Assembly (NCBI GenBank): GCA_958450365.1
Contig: CAUEEP010000938.1
Location: 2,294,001 to 2,358,000, forward strand
Origin: Mesorhabditis belari
Lineage: Eukaryota > Nematoda > Chromadorea > Rhabditida > Rhabditidae
Reading direction: 5' to 3'
DNA: 64,000 nt
Position 1 is the stretch's first letter. Each line of letters begins with the position of its first letter. The notes beneath the pieces were generated by a model. That model was not told where the DNA came from. It made no database searches and saw only the letters and a program-made list of their open reading frames with translations. Positions 20,729-32,135 of this stretch are shown here, in pieces. Position numbers and translations under genes: made by a program.

Positions 20729-21112
20729 CGAGAAAAGTCACGGCTTAGGAAATAAACCCTAGAAGTCAATCAGTCGGCTATTTATATCATTTTGTTTCTA
20801 ATTCTAATTGTAAACTTCGGAGAAAAGTCGGAGAAAAGTCACGGCTTGGCAAATGAACCCTAGAAGTCAATCAGTCGGCTATTTATATCATTTTTGTTTC
20901 TAATTCTAATTGTAAACTTCGGAGAAAAGTCACGGCTTGGCAAATGAACCCTAGAAGTCACAGCCGACAGTCAGTCGGCTATTTATGTCATTTTTGTCTC
21001 TAATTCTAATTGTAAACTTCGGAGAAAAGTCACGGCTTGGCAAATGAACCCTAGAAGTCAATCAGTCGGCTATTTATATCATTTTTGTTTCTAATTCTAA
21101 TTGTAAACTTGT
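20729..21112 (+). repeat. ~90-100-bp tandem repeat, four copies
   Basis: The unit holds GAGAAAAGTCACGGCTTGGC, CCCTAGAAGTCAATCAG and TTTCTAATTCTAATTG. CACGGCTT recurs at about 20739, 20840, 20931 and 21031. Period length varies by small internal duplications. Confidence 0.9.
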
Positions 21113-21220
21113 TATGCCTCAAAGTTATTTAGCTATTTATTGCCATTACAATACGGTGAATTTTTGTTGAGAAGTTCTTAGGATGAGTTTAAGAATTCGT
21201 GGTTAAAACAGGGATTGAAT

Positions 21221-21292
21221 AGAGTCCTGAGAGAATCAAGAGGCGAGATCATCGATTGAGAGAATCGATGACCTCGCCTCTTGATTCTCTCA
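21221..21292. repeat. near-perfect hairpin
   Basis: CTGAGAGAATCAAGAGGCGA and its inverse around a second ATCGATTGAGAGAATCGAT palindrome. The stem is about 30 bp. Confidence 0.85.
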
Positions 21293-21854
21293 GTTTAGCA
21301 TTATTCTCTCATTATCAGTTTAGCTGCTATTTAAGTGACACTTGTTTCCCAGGGATGTAGAAGAGATAGAATTTCTAGCAAAAATACAGCCAAATTTATG
21401 ATGAGAATCGATTGGCGGTTGTACTTTTGTTGCACTTTTCAAGAAAAACCTCTAATTTCCAATCCTGAAGTCACAATTCCTATATTTCAATGTAAATCAA
21501 TAGAATTTGATTCTAAAAATCTTCAAACCTTTATAAGAAAGCTTTGAGCTTCGTCAGGATTTCTTTTTTCAAAAAAATGCGTGTCTCTTTTTTGAAGAGG
21601 TCAAGAAATGTGATGATTGGAGATTCTCATTTCTCAAAAGTCCCTCTTGAGAAAAGATGCGAGAAAAAATCTCTCAAAAAGAGATGCCCGTTCCTTTTCT
21701 TTTTTTTCAACAAACGCTTCACACCTTTCCCTTCTGAATCATCAAACTTATTTGCATTTTTTTTTTGGAATTTGAAAGCTCTTTTTCAATAACAATATTC
21801 ACAGCTGTTTTTTTGATTGAAAGCTATTTTCTATTTTGTTATGATCATTAAGAA
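21293..21854. other. no gene recognised
   Basis: AT-rich with small frames (21335-21547 and 21544-21792) that show no known domain. Confidence 0.4.
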
Positions 21855-21856
21855 TA

Positions 21857-22208
21857 CCGTATTTACTCTATTAGTGGGGTCCCCCACTATTTTTTCAATC
21901 CCCTTCCAGACGACCCCACTATTAGAGAGGACCCCACTATTAGAGAAATTTAAAAGAACATAAAACCAAAGTTTTAAGTTGAAAAGATATCAATTTTTCT
22001 CCGAAATTCTTGAAAAAACAAGTTTGGCTTCATATTTTATTTAGCTTTAACCGTAACAAAACATTAACAAACAGTAAAAGAACTAATCCAAGAGATCAAC
22101 AATTGATGTATCACTTTCGTTACCAATATTAGAGAGGACCCCACTATTTTTTCAACCCCCCTCCAGACCCCACTATTAGAGAGGACCCCACTAATAGAGT
22201 AAATACGG
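21857..22208. mobile_element. MITE, family B
   Basis: The ends are CCGTATTTACTCTATTAGTG and its inverse, with TA at 21855-21856 and 22209-22210. Each end is followed by GGGTCCCCCACTATTTTTTC-like sequence, and GAGGACCCCACTATTAGAG recurs near both ends. The interior is AT-rich and non-coding. Confidence 0.85.
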
Positions 22209-22217
22209 TATTCAAAT

Positions 22218-22380
22218 TTACTTATGTTCTGTTCTGTTCTGTTCAGCCCTCTGTTCTGTTCAGCTCTGTTCTGTTCTGTTCTGTTCTGTTCTGTTCAGCT
22301 CTGTTCTGTTCAGCTCTGTTCTGTTCAGCTCTGTTCTGTTCAGCTCTGTTCTGTTCAGCTCTGTTCAACTCTGTTCAATT
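22218..22380 (+). repeat. CTGTT/CAGCT satellite
   Basis: Five-base units CTGTT and CAGCT in mixed order (TTCTGTTCAGCTCTG), about 160 bp. Confidence 0.9.
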
Positions 22381-22687
22381 AATCCTAGTCTGAAAATATA
22401 CAACGGTCGTCAATGATCCCTAGATTTTGTGCTTGCTTTTCAGAATTTAATTTTTTATACTTAATATTTAAAGACGATTAGTGTAATCAAAATCCCAAAA
22501 TCCTCAATTTCAGTCAGCTTTTCAAATTCCAACTCTTTCAACGTTACCATTTTTGAATATTTTTAATTTTTTTTGATAATTTGATAATAAACAAATCCTG
22601 AATCACCTAGTTGAGGCTACTAGCTCCAAATCCAAATCTGAATCTAAATCCCCAAAGCTAAACATATCTCAATTTTGAAAGAGTGAC
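22381..22687. other. no gene recognised
   Basis: Featureless AT-rich DNA. Confidence 0.4.
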
Positions 22688-23247
22688 GTTCTACGTGCAT
22701 CACAGAAAATCCCTATAAACAAGAAAGATTTCAGAGAGATTCTTTTCAGAATTCGTTCAATAAACACGGATTTAATCAAAAGCGATCTATCGATTTTTAG
22801 TTGTTAATTCCTATTTTGTTCTATTTTTGTTTGTTTTGAAGGAAAATGTTCTACAATATTCTACGTGCGTCACAGAAAATCCCTATAAACAAGAAGGATT
22901 TCAGAGAGATTCATTTCAGAATTCGTTCAATAATTCTATCTGATTCAATAATTTTATCACGGATTTCTGATTTCTCTTTTGTGGAAATACCTTTTCGTAC
23001 AAAGAAGAGATTTGAAATGGTAGAATTGAAAGACTTTTTCAATCAGCTTACAACTCCTCAGCTTACAACTCCTCAGCCAATTTATAAAAACCAAGACGAA
23101 AATTTGAACTGAGTAAATGAATCGGGGAGAATTTCGGTAATAAATCAAATGAAAAAGTGATGATCTACGTGCATCACAGAAAATCCCTATAAACAAGAAA
23201 GATTTCAGAGAGATTCATTTCAGAATTCGTTCAATAAACACGGATTT
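22688..23247 (+). repeat. three direct copies of an ~80-bp repeat
   Basis: Copies at about 22690-22775, 22857-22940 and 23163-23247, each with CACAGAAAATCCCTATAAAC and TTTCAGAGAGATTCATTTC. Copy 2 is preceded by GTTTGTTTTGAAGGAAAATG, which also precedes the array at 26905, linking the two loci. Confidence 0.85.
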
Positions 23248-23811
23248 CCTCTATCAGCTCTTTTGGTACAAAGAAGAGATTTGAAATAGTAGAATTGAAA
23301 GAAAAAATTGAATTTCATTGAAAAAATTGAATTTTTCAATGATTCAGCTTACAATTTTTTAGAGAATTTATAAAAAAAATGACAAAAAAACAACAAATTT
23401 GACCTGAGTAAATGAACCGGGAGAATTTCGGTAAATCAAATGAAAAGACGAGAATAAATCCACTAAATTCAAGGGGCTTAATGAAAAATCGAGGGGAAAA
23501 AGAAGAAAAAGAAAGAGAAAGCCGCGGAGGAACCAATGATTTCGGATTGGGGTGGCTTTTGGAAAAAAAAAAGTCGTACTTGGTACGTAGGATTTCTCCG
23601 AAGCCCAGCTTTTGGATTGAGCTCAGATTCAACTCCAAACTTGAATCCATTTGAATCAAAGCTTAGGTTTAAATTTAAACTTGATCAATTGTTTTTGTTG
23701 TAAATTGAAGTTTAAACCTTTGTAAACTGGTAGGGATGGGTTGATCAATTGTTTTTGTTACAAATTTAACTTTAAATCTTTGTAAATCGGTAGCCATGGC
23801 TTTGAGAAATG
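23248..23811. repeat. short direct repeats, no gene
   Basis: Two copies (about 23681-23740 and 23740-23800) of TTGATCAATTGTTTTTGTT followed by CTTTGTAAA and GGTAG. The rest is AT-rich; frames at 23336-23659 lack domains. Confidence 0.6.
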
Positions 23812-24275
23812 AAGAAGAAGAAGAACTGTAGAAGAAGAACTGTAGAAGAAGAACTGTAGAAGAACTGTAGAAGAACTGTAGAAGAACTGTAGAAGAAGAA
23901 CTGTAGAAGAACTGTAGAAGAAGAACTGTAGAAGAACTGTAGAAGAACTGTAGAAGAACTGTAGAAGAAGAACTGTAGAAGAAGAACTGTAGAAGAAGAA
24001 CTGTAGAAGAACTGTAGAAGAACTGTAGAAGAAGAACTGTAGAAGAAGAACTGTAGAAGAAGAACTGTAGAAGAACTGTAGAAGAACTGTAGAAGAAGAA
24101 CTGTAGAAGAAGAACTGTAGAAGAAGAACTGTAGAAGAACTGTAGAAGAAGAACTAAAGAAGAAGAACGATAGAAGAAGAAGAACTAAAGAAGAAGAACT
24201 GTAGAAGAACTATAGAACAAGAACTATAGAAGAAGAATCGCAGAAGAAGAACTGTAGAAGAAGAACTGTAAAAGT
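23812..24275 (+). repeat. GAAGAAGAACTGTA / GAAGAACTGTA satellite
   Basis: 14-bp and 11-bp variants in a partly regular order. Between about 23937 and 24130 a 64-bp block (two 11-mers plus three 14-mers) recurs about three times. The right end decays to GAACTAAAGAAG variants. Confidence 0.9.
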
Positions 24276-24479
24276 AGTACATGAATGCTTGGGTAAAGTA
24301 CTTGCCATCATCATATGCAAATTCAGTAGATGGTTCATACTAATTTGACACCTGATTCAATTCTAATAGTAAGCTTCTAATAGTAAGTTCAATTCTAATG
24401 TTCTAAGTAAGTTCTAAGTAAGCCTTACTGTATGCATTCTTTTTCAATCCCATTCTTGGATTCTTTTCCGTGTCTCAGT

Positions 24480-25365
24480 TACAATATACCTATAATAATC
24501 TCTTAGATTCCGATATACCGGTTTGTAATGTGTTTTCGAACACGGCAAACGATTGTTTAGTGTAAAATAAAAGTTTAAAGTGCAACATACTAGACCTGCT
24601 TAACGAGTCCGGGCAAAATTTTCAGACAGTTTGCCTCGCTCTTAGATTTTTTACTGCCCAAAGCTCCTTTGAGCATGAAACCCAGTTCCCCCGCAAGCCC
24701 TTATTCTAGGCTACATTTTGATACTAAACATGGCTAGGTTCTGTTTTTTCATTCCTTAGATTTCGATCATTTTAGACAAAAAAATTTCTGGACTCGTTAA
24801 GCTTATCGAGTCCGGTGAAAGATTGATCGAAATCTAAAGAATGAAAAAACAGAACCTAGCCTTGTTTAGTATCAAAATGTAGCCTAGAATAAGGGCCTGC
24901 GGGGGAACTGAATTTCATGCTCAAAGGAGCTTTGGGCAGTAAAAAAAATCAAAGAGCGAGGCAGGGTGTCTGAAAATTTTGCTCGAACTCGTTAAGCAAG
25001 TCTAGCCCAGTCTTTGTCTCACTACAGTATGCCATATCCAAAGCTGTTTTAAAAGCAACTTTTGGGTTAATTACAAGCAAGGCACATCCCTGCCTAATAG
25101 TAAGCTATAATCCTGACTTTTATTTAGGCTGGCTTTGCTAGGACTGACTTCAGACCTAGTCTGATCCATCTTACAATACTACAGTATTCAGACTCCGATT
25201 AGAATGCTCCTGAGTCCATAGTGCACTTGAAAGATATTTACAGAATGCCTATAATAATATCTTAGACTATCTTAGATTCAGATATACCCGTTTGTAGTGT
25301 GTTTTCGAAGATGGCAAACAATTTTTTAGCTCAAAATCAAAGTTTAAAGTGCAACATACTTTTTC
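24480..25365 (+). repeat. ~110-bp direct repeat flanking a foldback element
   Basis: Copies at about 24483-24590 and 25248-25361 share CCTATAATAAT, CTTAGATTC, TGTGTTTTCGAA and AAGTTTAAAGTGCAACATAC. The foldback element begins exactly after ACATAC of copy 1, while copy 2 continues uninterrupted. Confidence 0.82.
24593..25002. mobile_element. foldback element, ~410 bp
   Basis: The two arms (CTGCTTAACGAGTCCGGGC and inverse) pair over almost 190 bp around a small centre near 24795. TA lies on both sides (24591-24592 and 25003-25004). No coding capacity; a MITE of Tc1/mariner type is likely. Confidence 0.82.
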
Positions 25366-25730
25366 TGGCATCTCTTTACGTATGCAATCTCAGTTTCAGT
25401 ATCATTTACGTCTTCTCTGAATCATGGAACGTCAAAAATCTCTTCTTCTAGAAAGAGTTTGAGCTTTTTCTCATTAAATATCCACACTTTTTTGAGCTCT
25501 TCTCGATTTTCTCCTTGATTTTTCTCCATTCTCATTTTGTAGTCATCTGAGAGACTCTCAACGAATTGATTTCGCTTTTCGCTTAAAAGCTTTTCTCGAT
25601 AATTTTTCAGATTTTCATTTTTGAAATTATTAAAATTAGATTTCTATTTCTATTAGCTATTCTATTAGCGAAATTAGATTTCTTTTTGAAAACTTTAAAA
25701 CTTTTGGCAAAGCTATGAAAGTTTACAGTT
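25366..25730. other. no gene recognised
   Basis: AT-rich DNA. Confidence 0.4.
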
Positions 25731-26640
25731 TTACAGCTTCAATATCTGTGCTTGTAGTAGTACAAGTTTTAAAAAATCGCTAAGGGTTTGTTCAAAAAGG
25801 GTTTGTTTTGAAAGAAGTTGTCTGAGGTTCCCGACCAAGACTTTCATTTGTTTCTCTTCGAAATCTTTCGAAATCTCTTTTCAAAATCGTAAGTTTTTAT
25901 TTTCTAAAGTATTGATCTGAAGAGAAAAGCCGTTTGTTAAAATGGGAAGGTGAAACGGTAGCCATCTTCTAGACGGTAGCCATCTTCTAGACGGTAGCCA
26001 TCTTCTAGACGGTAGCCATCTTCTAGACGGTAGCCATCTTCTAGACGATAGCCATCTTCTAGACGGTAGCCATCTTCTAGACGGTAGCCATCTTCTAGAC
26101 GGTAGCCATCTTCTAGACGGTAGCCATCTTCTAGACGGTAGCCATCTTCTAGACGGTAGCCATCTTCTAGACGGTAGCCATCTTCTAGACGATAGCCATC
26201 TTCTAGACGGTAGCCATCTTCTAGACGGTAGCCATCTTCTAGACGGTAGCCATCTTCTAGACGGTAGCCATCTTCTAGACGGTAGCCATCTTCTAGACGG
26301 TAGCCATCTTCTAGACGATAGCCATCTTCTAGACGATAGCCATCTTCTAGACGATAGCCATCTTCTAGACGATAGCCATTTTCGTGGGTTTGAAAGTTTT
26401 CCGAATTATTGCTATTCAATTTCGGCTTGTATTTATTTTAGGCTTAAATTTAAGCTTAAAGCTTAAAGCTTTTAAGCTTTAAATTTAATTTTTACAATTT
26501 AGAAGTAGCTTGTAGTAGTATAAGTTTTAAAAAAAGGCTTCAAAAAGGGTTTGTTTTGAAAGGAGTTGTCTGAGATTCCCGACAAAGGCTTTCATTTGTT
26601 TCTCTTCGAAATATTATTTCGAAATCTCTTTTCAAAATCG
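25731..26640 (+). repeat. ~135-bp direct repeat flanking a satellite
   Basis: Copies at about 25752-25890 and 26510-26640 share AAAAAGGGTTTGTTTTGAAA, GTTGTCTGAG and CTTTCATTTGTTTCTCTTCG. The 18-bp satellite lies between them. Confidence 0.85.
25953..26390 (+). repeat. 18-bp minisatellite, CTAGACGGTAGCCATCTT
   Basis: About 24 units, very uniform, with occasional CTAGACGATAGCC variants concentrated at the right end. Because 18 is a multiple of three, one minus-strand frame (25937-26419) reads a 160-residue DGYRLE repeat with unique ends, starting MNSNNSENFQ. I have no evidence that it is expressed. Confidence 0.93.
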
Positions 26641-26867
26641 AAAATCTTTTTACTATGTGTACGTGGAATATTTCCGTTTGATCTCTGTGTAAGAATTCTT
26701 TTCTTTACAAAAGGTCATCGATGGGGAGTAGTGTGTTTTGAAAACAAGAGAGACCCAGGTTCTCGATAATACACAAATTGGGTGTCTCGAGGGAATGTTT
26801 TTTCGCTTCTTTTCACCCATTAACCCACACATCTTCTCTATTTTTAGCTTTCAATTGCGTATTTTTA
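26641..26867. other. no gene recognised
   Basis: Short AT-rich stretch. Confidence 0.35.
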
Positions 26868-26904
26868 GTTTTTAATTCCTATTTTGTTCTATTTTTGTTT
26901 GTTT

Positions 26905-27160
26905 TGAAGGAAAATGCTCTACAATATTCTAAAGTGTTCTACAATGTTCTACAAAGCTCTACAATGTTCTACAATGTTCTACAATTGTTCTACAATGTTC
27001 TACAATGTTCTACAATGCTCTACAATGTTCTACAACATTCTACAATATTCTACAATCTTCTACAATGCTCTACAATGTTCTACGATGCTCTACAATGCTC
27101 TACAATGTTCTAAAATGTTCTACAATGCTCTACAATGTTCTACAATATTCTACAATTGAT
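26905..27160 (+). repeat. 10-bp satellite, TTCTACAATG
   Basis: About 25 units of TTCTACAATG and CTCTACAATG. The founder-like sequence AAAATGTTCTACAATATTCT, with one unit and a bit, is seen at 22846, in the same sequence context. Confidence 0.9.
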
Positions 27161-28070
27161 CTAAAGCATCGCAAAGCGCTACTTTGTGCTCTCGTAAACG
27201 CGCGTTCTTTGTTTTAATGATTTATATCTTTTTACTAAATACTAGAAGATGATGTTCTTGTTATTTTATTAAAAGATCTTAAGCTTTTAAAGATCAATGG
27301 GATTCTGGAAAGGTATTCCTTTAAAGTGCATTGATTTTTCGGATGTCTGACTGATTTGTCCTTGTGAATGGCTTCACTACAATGCCATTTTTCTAGCCAA
27401 AACAACCCCCAACACTCAAATTTTTAAAAGAAAATTCCACTATTTATAGGTTAAATAAAGATTATAAAAAAAATTATAAACAAATTTAAAAATTATAACA
27501 AATTTTACATATCGAAATCTTAATTTATTCAAGTTTTCCTTGAATTTCTTTCATTTACTTTCAAATTGTTTTTGAAATTTTTTGAAATTCTTTGAAATTC
27601 TTTGACGTAAATCCCCTATTCTTGTCAGTGAGTCAAACTTTTCCCCATTTCTCAAATAAACCACAAATTACCCCTCCTTGGAAAACAAAGGGAACAAAGA
27701 TAGAAAAAAGATAGAAAAAAAGATCTTTTCATTTCCCATAAATCATCCTCAAATCATCATCGGTTACAGGTGTTAGAAAATGGAAAACAAAGAGAGATTT
27801 TGACGAATGGGTTTCTTTCTTTTGTAATCTTAGTGTATTTGTTTCTCTCTTGTATCAACTTAAAACCTTCTACAATCCTTTTTTCAACAAATTATCTCAA
27901 CCTATTGATTTCCCTTTGCATTTCTTGTAGATTGAAATCGAAATTCTATTGTTGAAATGTTTTACAATTGTTGTTAAAAACTTCTACCCGTAATTTCTCT
28001 AAACCTCAACGCAATTCCAGCAAAAATCTTTCATGTGAGTTCTTTTGAATAAATGAAAAGAAATAGATAT
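27161..28070. other. no gene recognised
   Basis: About 900 bp of AT-rich DNA without recognisable exon, RNA or repeat. Confidence 0.4.
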
Positions 28071-28511
28071 CGTAAATACTGAGATAGGGGTACATAATGA
28101 TCTCTCATTATAGTACCCACCCCCCCCGCGTACAGTCGCGTCGTCGCAAAAGTTTTTTAGTATTTCATTTTTTTTCAAAGCGCCCGTACTCTCAAAAAAT
28201 GCGTCTTTGGTATCAAAAAATAGCTGAAATTCAGGGCTATTTTTTGATACCAAAGACGCTTTTTTTGATACCAAAGATAATGACGGTGCGGAGTGTTGCG
28301 TAGTCTAGCTTTGAACGAGTTTCTCTCGACACTGGTTTAAGCTACAATGCGCGCTTAGGTATCAAAAAAATAGCTGAAATTCAGGGCTATTTTTTGATAC
28401 CTAAGCGCGCATTGTAGCATAAACCAGTGTCGAGAAAAACTCGTTCAAAGCTAGACTACGCAACACTCCTCACCGTCATTATGGGGATGGGGTACTATTA
28501 CAGTATTTACG
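28071..28511. mobile_element. foldback MITE, family A, long form
   Basis: A 441-bp copy: the left end CGTAAATACTGAGATAGG is diverged and the right end (ACAGTATTTACG) matches the family. The left third carries CAGTCGCGTCGTCGCAAAAG, inverse to the right third of the copy at 9358. The remainder equals the 265-bp short element with an extra ACCAAAGACGC segment. Confidence 0.83.
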
Positions 28512-29079
28512 TAAGTAAGAAAGTAAGAAAGAAAGTAGGTAAGTAAGAGAAATTAGAGTTTTTTTGAAAGCATAAAAATGAGAGCAGAGTAGAGCAGATG
28601 GTTGTTTGAAGGTAAAATCAAAAATTCAAAACTCAAATCCGTTTCTACTTTACTCAAAACCCAAAGGATTGAACTGATCTCTAGTTGACGTCAATCTTTT
28701 CCCCTTTTCATTTCCTCTCATTTCAAACTTCTTCCATACAAATGCTCGTCAATCTGTGTGTATGGGGTGAAAATCTTGCTCTAATCCCAGGTGTGGACCC
28801 CTTTCCCCATCCCATCCCTTCAGTGATCTCTTCCACCTTCCTTCTGATCTTTTTCCTCCCCCCCTTTCACCCACCCAATCCCTGGAATTAATCCTTCCCC
28901 CTCCCAGTTTCCCTTTTTTTTCTTTATCCCAATCCATTTCACCCCAGATTATTTCATTTTCACATCTCATTCTTGTTTACAACTTTGATTCTTGATGTGG
29001 AAAATGATGCTTTCAGTCTTTACATTTCATTTTAAATCGATCACTGATTGTTTATCTAGATTCTTTTATGTTTTTCAAT
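28512..29079. other. no gene recognised
   Basis: Pyrimidine-rich plus strand (about 28780-28940). Two overlapping frames on opposite strands here have no domain. Confidence 0.4.
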
Positions 29080-29137
29080 CGCTTAGAATCGCTTAGAATC
29101 GCTTAGAATCGCTTAGAATCGCTTAGAATAGCTTAGA
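29080..29137 (+). repeat. 10-bp repeat, AATCGCTTAG
   Basis: About six exact units, the last with one change. Confidence 0.9.
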
Positions 29138-29541
29138 AGTCAATTTTGCCTTAATTTATCAATTCCTAGAATTGAGAAGTGATTTTTGAAACCTGTTCTT
29201 TGTTCAATAGCTTGAGTATTTCTGGATCCTGTTCAATATTTCTTTTATTTCTTCAGAGATCTCAAAAAAAGGAAACTTTAATCAAAGTTCTCTTGTTGAT
29301 TTTGTCTAGAAAAATCCTTTTTAAAGCATTCTTCACCCGTTCATTTTTCACTAAAAAGCTCTTTATTGGGATTTTTCTTTGATGCCGATTATTTCACTCT
29401 TTTTCAGCAGATCATTGTCAAATTTAGATGAATGATCTTGATTTGAAAGAACAGAATAACGAGTATCTCAAAAAATCTTAATCAGTTCAAGCCACTGATC
29501 AGTTGGATAGTACAGAGGAAACCGGGGGAATTTTCCTGAAC
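29138..29541. other. no gene recognised
   Basis: AT-rich DNA. Confidence 0.35.
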
Positions 29542-29715
29542 GTCAATAGGTGCCCAACAAAAAAAATGCCATATCTTGCCCGTTTTTAATAGAATCTTTT
29601 TGATTTTGATTTCAATCGATAGAAAATTGAATTCTGCCTCAATTGATCTTAAAATCAAAAAGATCGGAGTGAAATTCGTTGAGATATGCTATTTTTTCGT
29701 TGGACACCTATTGAC
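29542..29715. mobile_element. small foldback element, GTCAATAGGTG ends
   Basis: The ends GTCAATAGGTGCCCAAC and inverse (GTTGGACACCTATTGAC) extend into paired arms (GCATATCTC, CTTTTTGATTTTGA) over 174 bp. A single copy in the window; flanking duplication unclear. Confidence 0.72.
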
Positions 29716-30623
29716 ATCTTTCTTCCATTTCCTAGAAAATTCCTAGATCTAGTAAAGAGTCGGATCTGGCTCATGGATTGATTTGAGATCTAGCCAGAAT
29801 CTGGCTTGGTCTACTCTAGAGTTAGACGGATCTGGACCCAGATCTTTACGCAAGAATACAAAGAACGTTACGGCTACGCTATACTACTAAAAACGCCTAC
29901 ACAACGGTCCTATGAACTCGCTATTGGGGTGTTCTTTGTTCTGTGCGTCTAGATCCGGATCCGGATCCACCCAGCTCTGGTCCATGCCCGACTTCAAGCC
30001 AGCTTTCATCTGATCCAGGTCTTTCCTTTGTCTGACTTGAGTAAGAAAACTAAAAACTTGAGTAAGGACTTTCAAATTCCCGTTTTACCTACATTTTTCC
30101 CAATCTATACACCATTTTTGAGCCCGTTCCCCATCTTTTTGTTCTTGTTAACTTAAAATTCTTTAGTTTTTTTTTCACTCGTTCGCTTCTCAGCTAGAGC
30201 TTCTCAGCTAGGGCTTCTCAAATATTTTCCCCTCAAAAAAAAGCGAAGCGCGGGCGGATTTCCAAAGAAGTGACCCAGGAAGAAGCGGCCATTCAGAAAA
30301 AAGATTTTTTTTTCGCTTAAAAAAGCGAAATTTCTGAGGTGAATTTTTAAGTTTCACCTTTCTTTAGGTGAAAATTTTAAAAACGGAAAGAGAAATTTAT
30401 GCAGAATTAGAAAAGAAGCTAACCCAAGACTTCTTTTAAAAGAAAACATTTTCTTTTTCTTACTCAAACTATTTTTAGCCTTACATCATTGTTAGCATAA
30501 AAAAGCAATTGAGAAATCTTTTCTATGAATCATTTTCTGAAGGTTTTGAAGAGATTTCTTTCATAAGGCGATTTAATGCAAATTTCACTTGTTTTCTACA
30601 ATCTTTGCCATGATTTTTGCCAT
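29716..30623. other. no gene recognised
   Basis: AT-rich. A GGATCC/GATCTGG-rich patch (29760-30010) and a 62-codon minus frame have no recognisable product. Confidence 0.4.
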
Positions 30624-31125
30624 TAGCTCATAGATAATAGACTTGATCCAGTCAGAAATAGACTTGGAACAAGGCTTATAGCTAGGCTAAGGCATGAAAA
30701 GTATCTAGAGATCTATAAACCGTTTCTAGGCCAACCATAAGCCTAAAATTTCTCTCTTTTTCTACGATCTTTGCCATGATTTTTAATTAAAATTTTGCAA
30801 GAATTATAGAATTTTTAGATTTTTTAAGGTGCAATCCTGAAAGTTTTGGTTTTTTTTGTTTGAAAAAATGGGATTTAGATAGATATGTGCTCTTTGAATC
30901 ATTTCCAGAAATTTCCAAACATTTCCAAACGTTCCCAGACAAATCAAGTCAGGGATTTTTGTTTTAAATCTTTAAAACCGGAATACTTTGACATTAGCTC
31001 ATAGATAATAGACTTGATCCAGCGAGAACTAGACTTGGAACAAGGCTTGTAGCTAGGCTAAGTCATGAAAAGTATCTAGAGATCTATAAATCGTTTCCAG
31101 GTCAACCATAAGCCTAAATCAACTC
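30624..31125 (+). repeat. ~125-bp direct repeat, two copies
   Basis: Copies at about 30624-30750 and 30993-31120: CATTAGCTCATAGATAATAG, GACTTGGAACAAGGCTT, AGTATCTAGAGATCTATAAA. About 240 bp lies between. Confidence 0.85.
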
Positions 31126-31235
31126 AAATCTATCTAATCCTTGCACAAGTCTGATAGTCAGATTATAAAGGAATTCTAGTCTAGAAAAGTTAAACCAGAG
31201 TCAAGCTCGAAGCACAGGTCAGAAGCCAGTCAAGG

Positions 31236-31291
31236 TTCAGAGCTTCAGGAATTGTTTATAGGCTAACCAGGCATTACTATAAACAATTCCT
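31236..31291. repeat. short hairpin
   Basis: AGGAATTGTTTATAG and inverse CTATAAACAATTCCT around about 22 bases. Confidence 0.75.
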
Positions 31292-31544
31292 AGAGCCTGG
31301 GCTAGGTTTCTGGCTCTGGCTATAGTTTTAATTACTTCCAAAAACTTCTGCATACTTCTTAAGCTCAATTTTCTTCGAAAATTTATTTATTTATTCTTTG
31401 CTGAACAAAAATCTGCGAAAAATATGATCATTCAGGAAAAAAAGGAAAAAAGGCGAGAATTCATTAGGCTTGTTTACTTGCGAACTCTTGAAAGAAAAAG
31501 AAAAACGAAAAGAAAATCGACCATATCTAGAAAACTTGATGGAA

Positions 31545-32131
31545 TAGGCTGATTTTCTTTTGCGCAATAGGGTCATTTGCGCAAATTCTGTTTTCATTTG
31601 TTTTTGGGGCTTTTATGGGGTAGGCTAATTTCCGTCATTTTATTTGCGCAACTCGCCATAACTTTCTTCTAAGTGAGCCAATCTTTATGATTTTGGTGTC
31701 ATTTTGTAGATCTCAAGAAGTGCAACAAAATAAAACCAAAACCATAAAGATTGGTCGATTTACAAGCCTCATCCTGAGCTTTTCGGGGTAGGCCATTTTA
31801 TCTTCTGCCATTTGATTTGCGCAACTCGCCATAACTTTCTTCTAAGTCGACCAATCTTTATTATTTTGGTTTGATGTTGTTGCACTTATTGAGATCTACA
31901 AAATCAAACCAAAATCATAAAGGATTAGCCCACTTCGATTAGCCCAGCGAGGTAGGCCCGGCCGCCAAATTTTTTGCGCAACTCACCATAACTTTCTTCT
32001 AAGTGAGCCAATCTTTATGATTTTGGTTTCATTTTGTAGATCTCAAGAAGTGCAACAAAATCAAACAAAAATCATAAAGATTGGTCGACTTAGAAGAAAG
32101 TTATGGCGAGTTACGGAAATTAGCCTATCCC
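31545..32131. mobile_element. family C foldback complex
   Basis: Three part-elements: GGGGTAGGCTAATTTCC at 31617, GGGGTAGGCCATTTTATC at about 31785, and a last arm ending TTAGCCTATCCC at 32131. Paired ATCTTTATGATTTTGG segments recur. A short GC-rich patch (GGTAGGCCCGGCCGCC) sits at about 31950. Confidence 0.8.
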
Positions 32132-32135
32132 AATT

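Noticed and set aside
25937..26419. 160-codon DGYRLE repeat protein as a gene
   Set aside because: It is the frame-open reading of an 18-bp satellite. Kept only as a low-level finding because the ends stay in frame.
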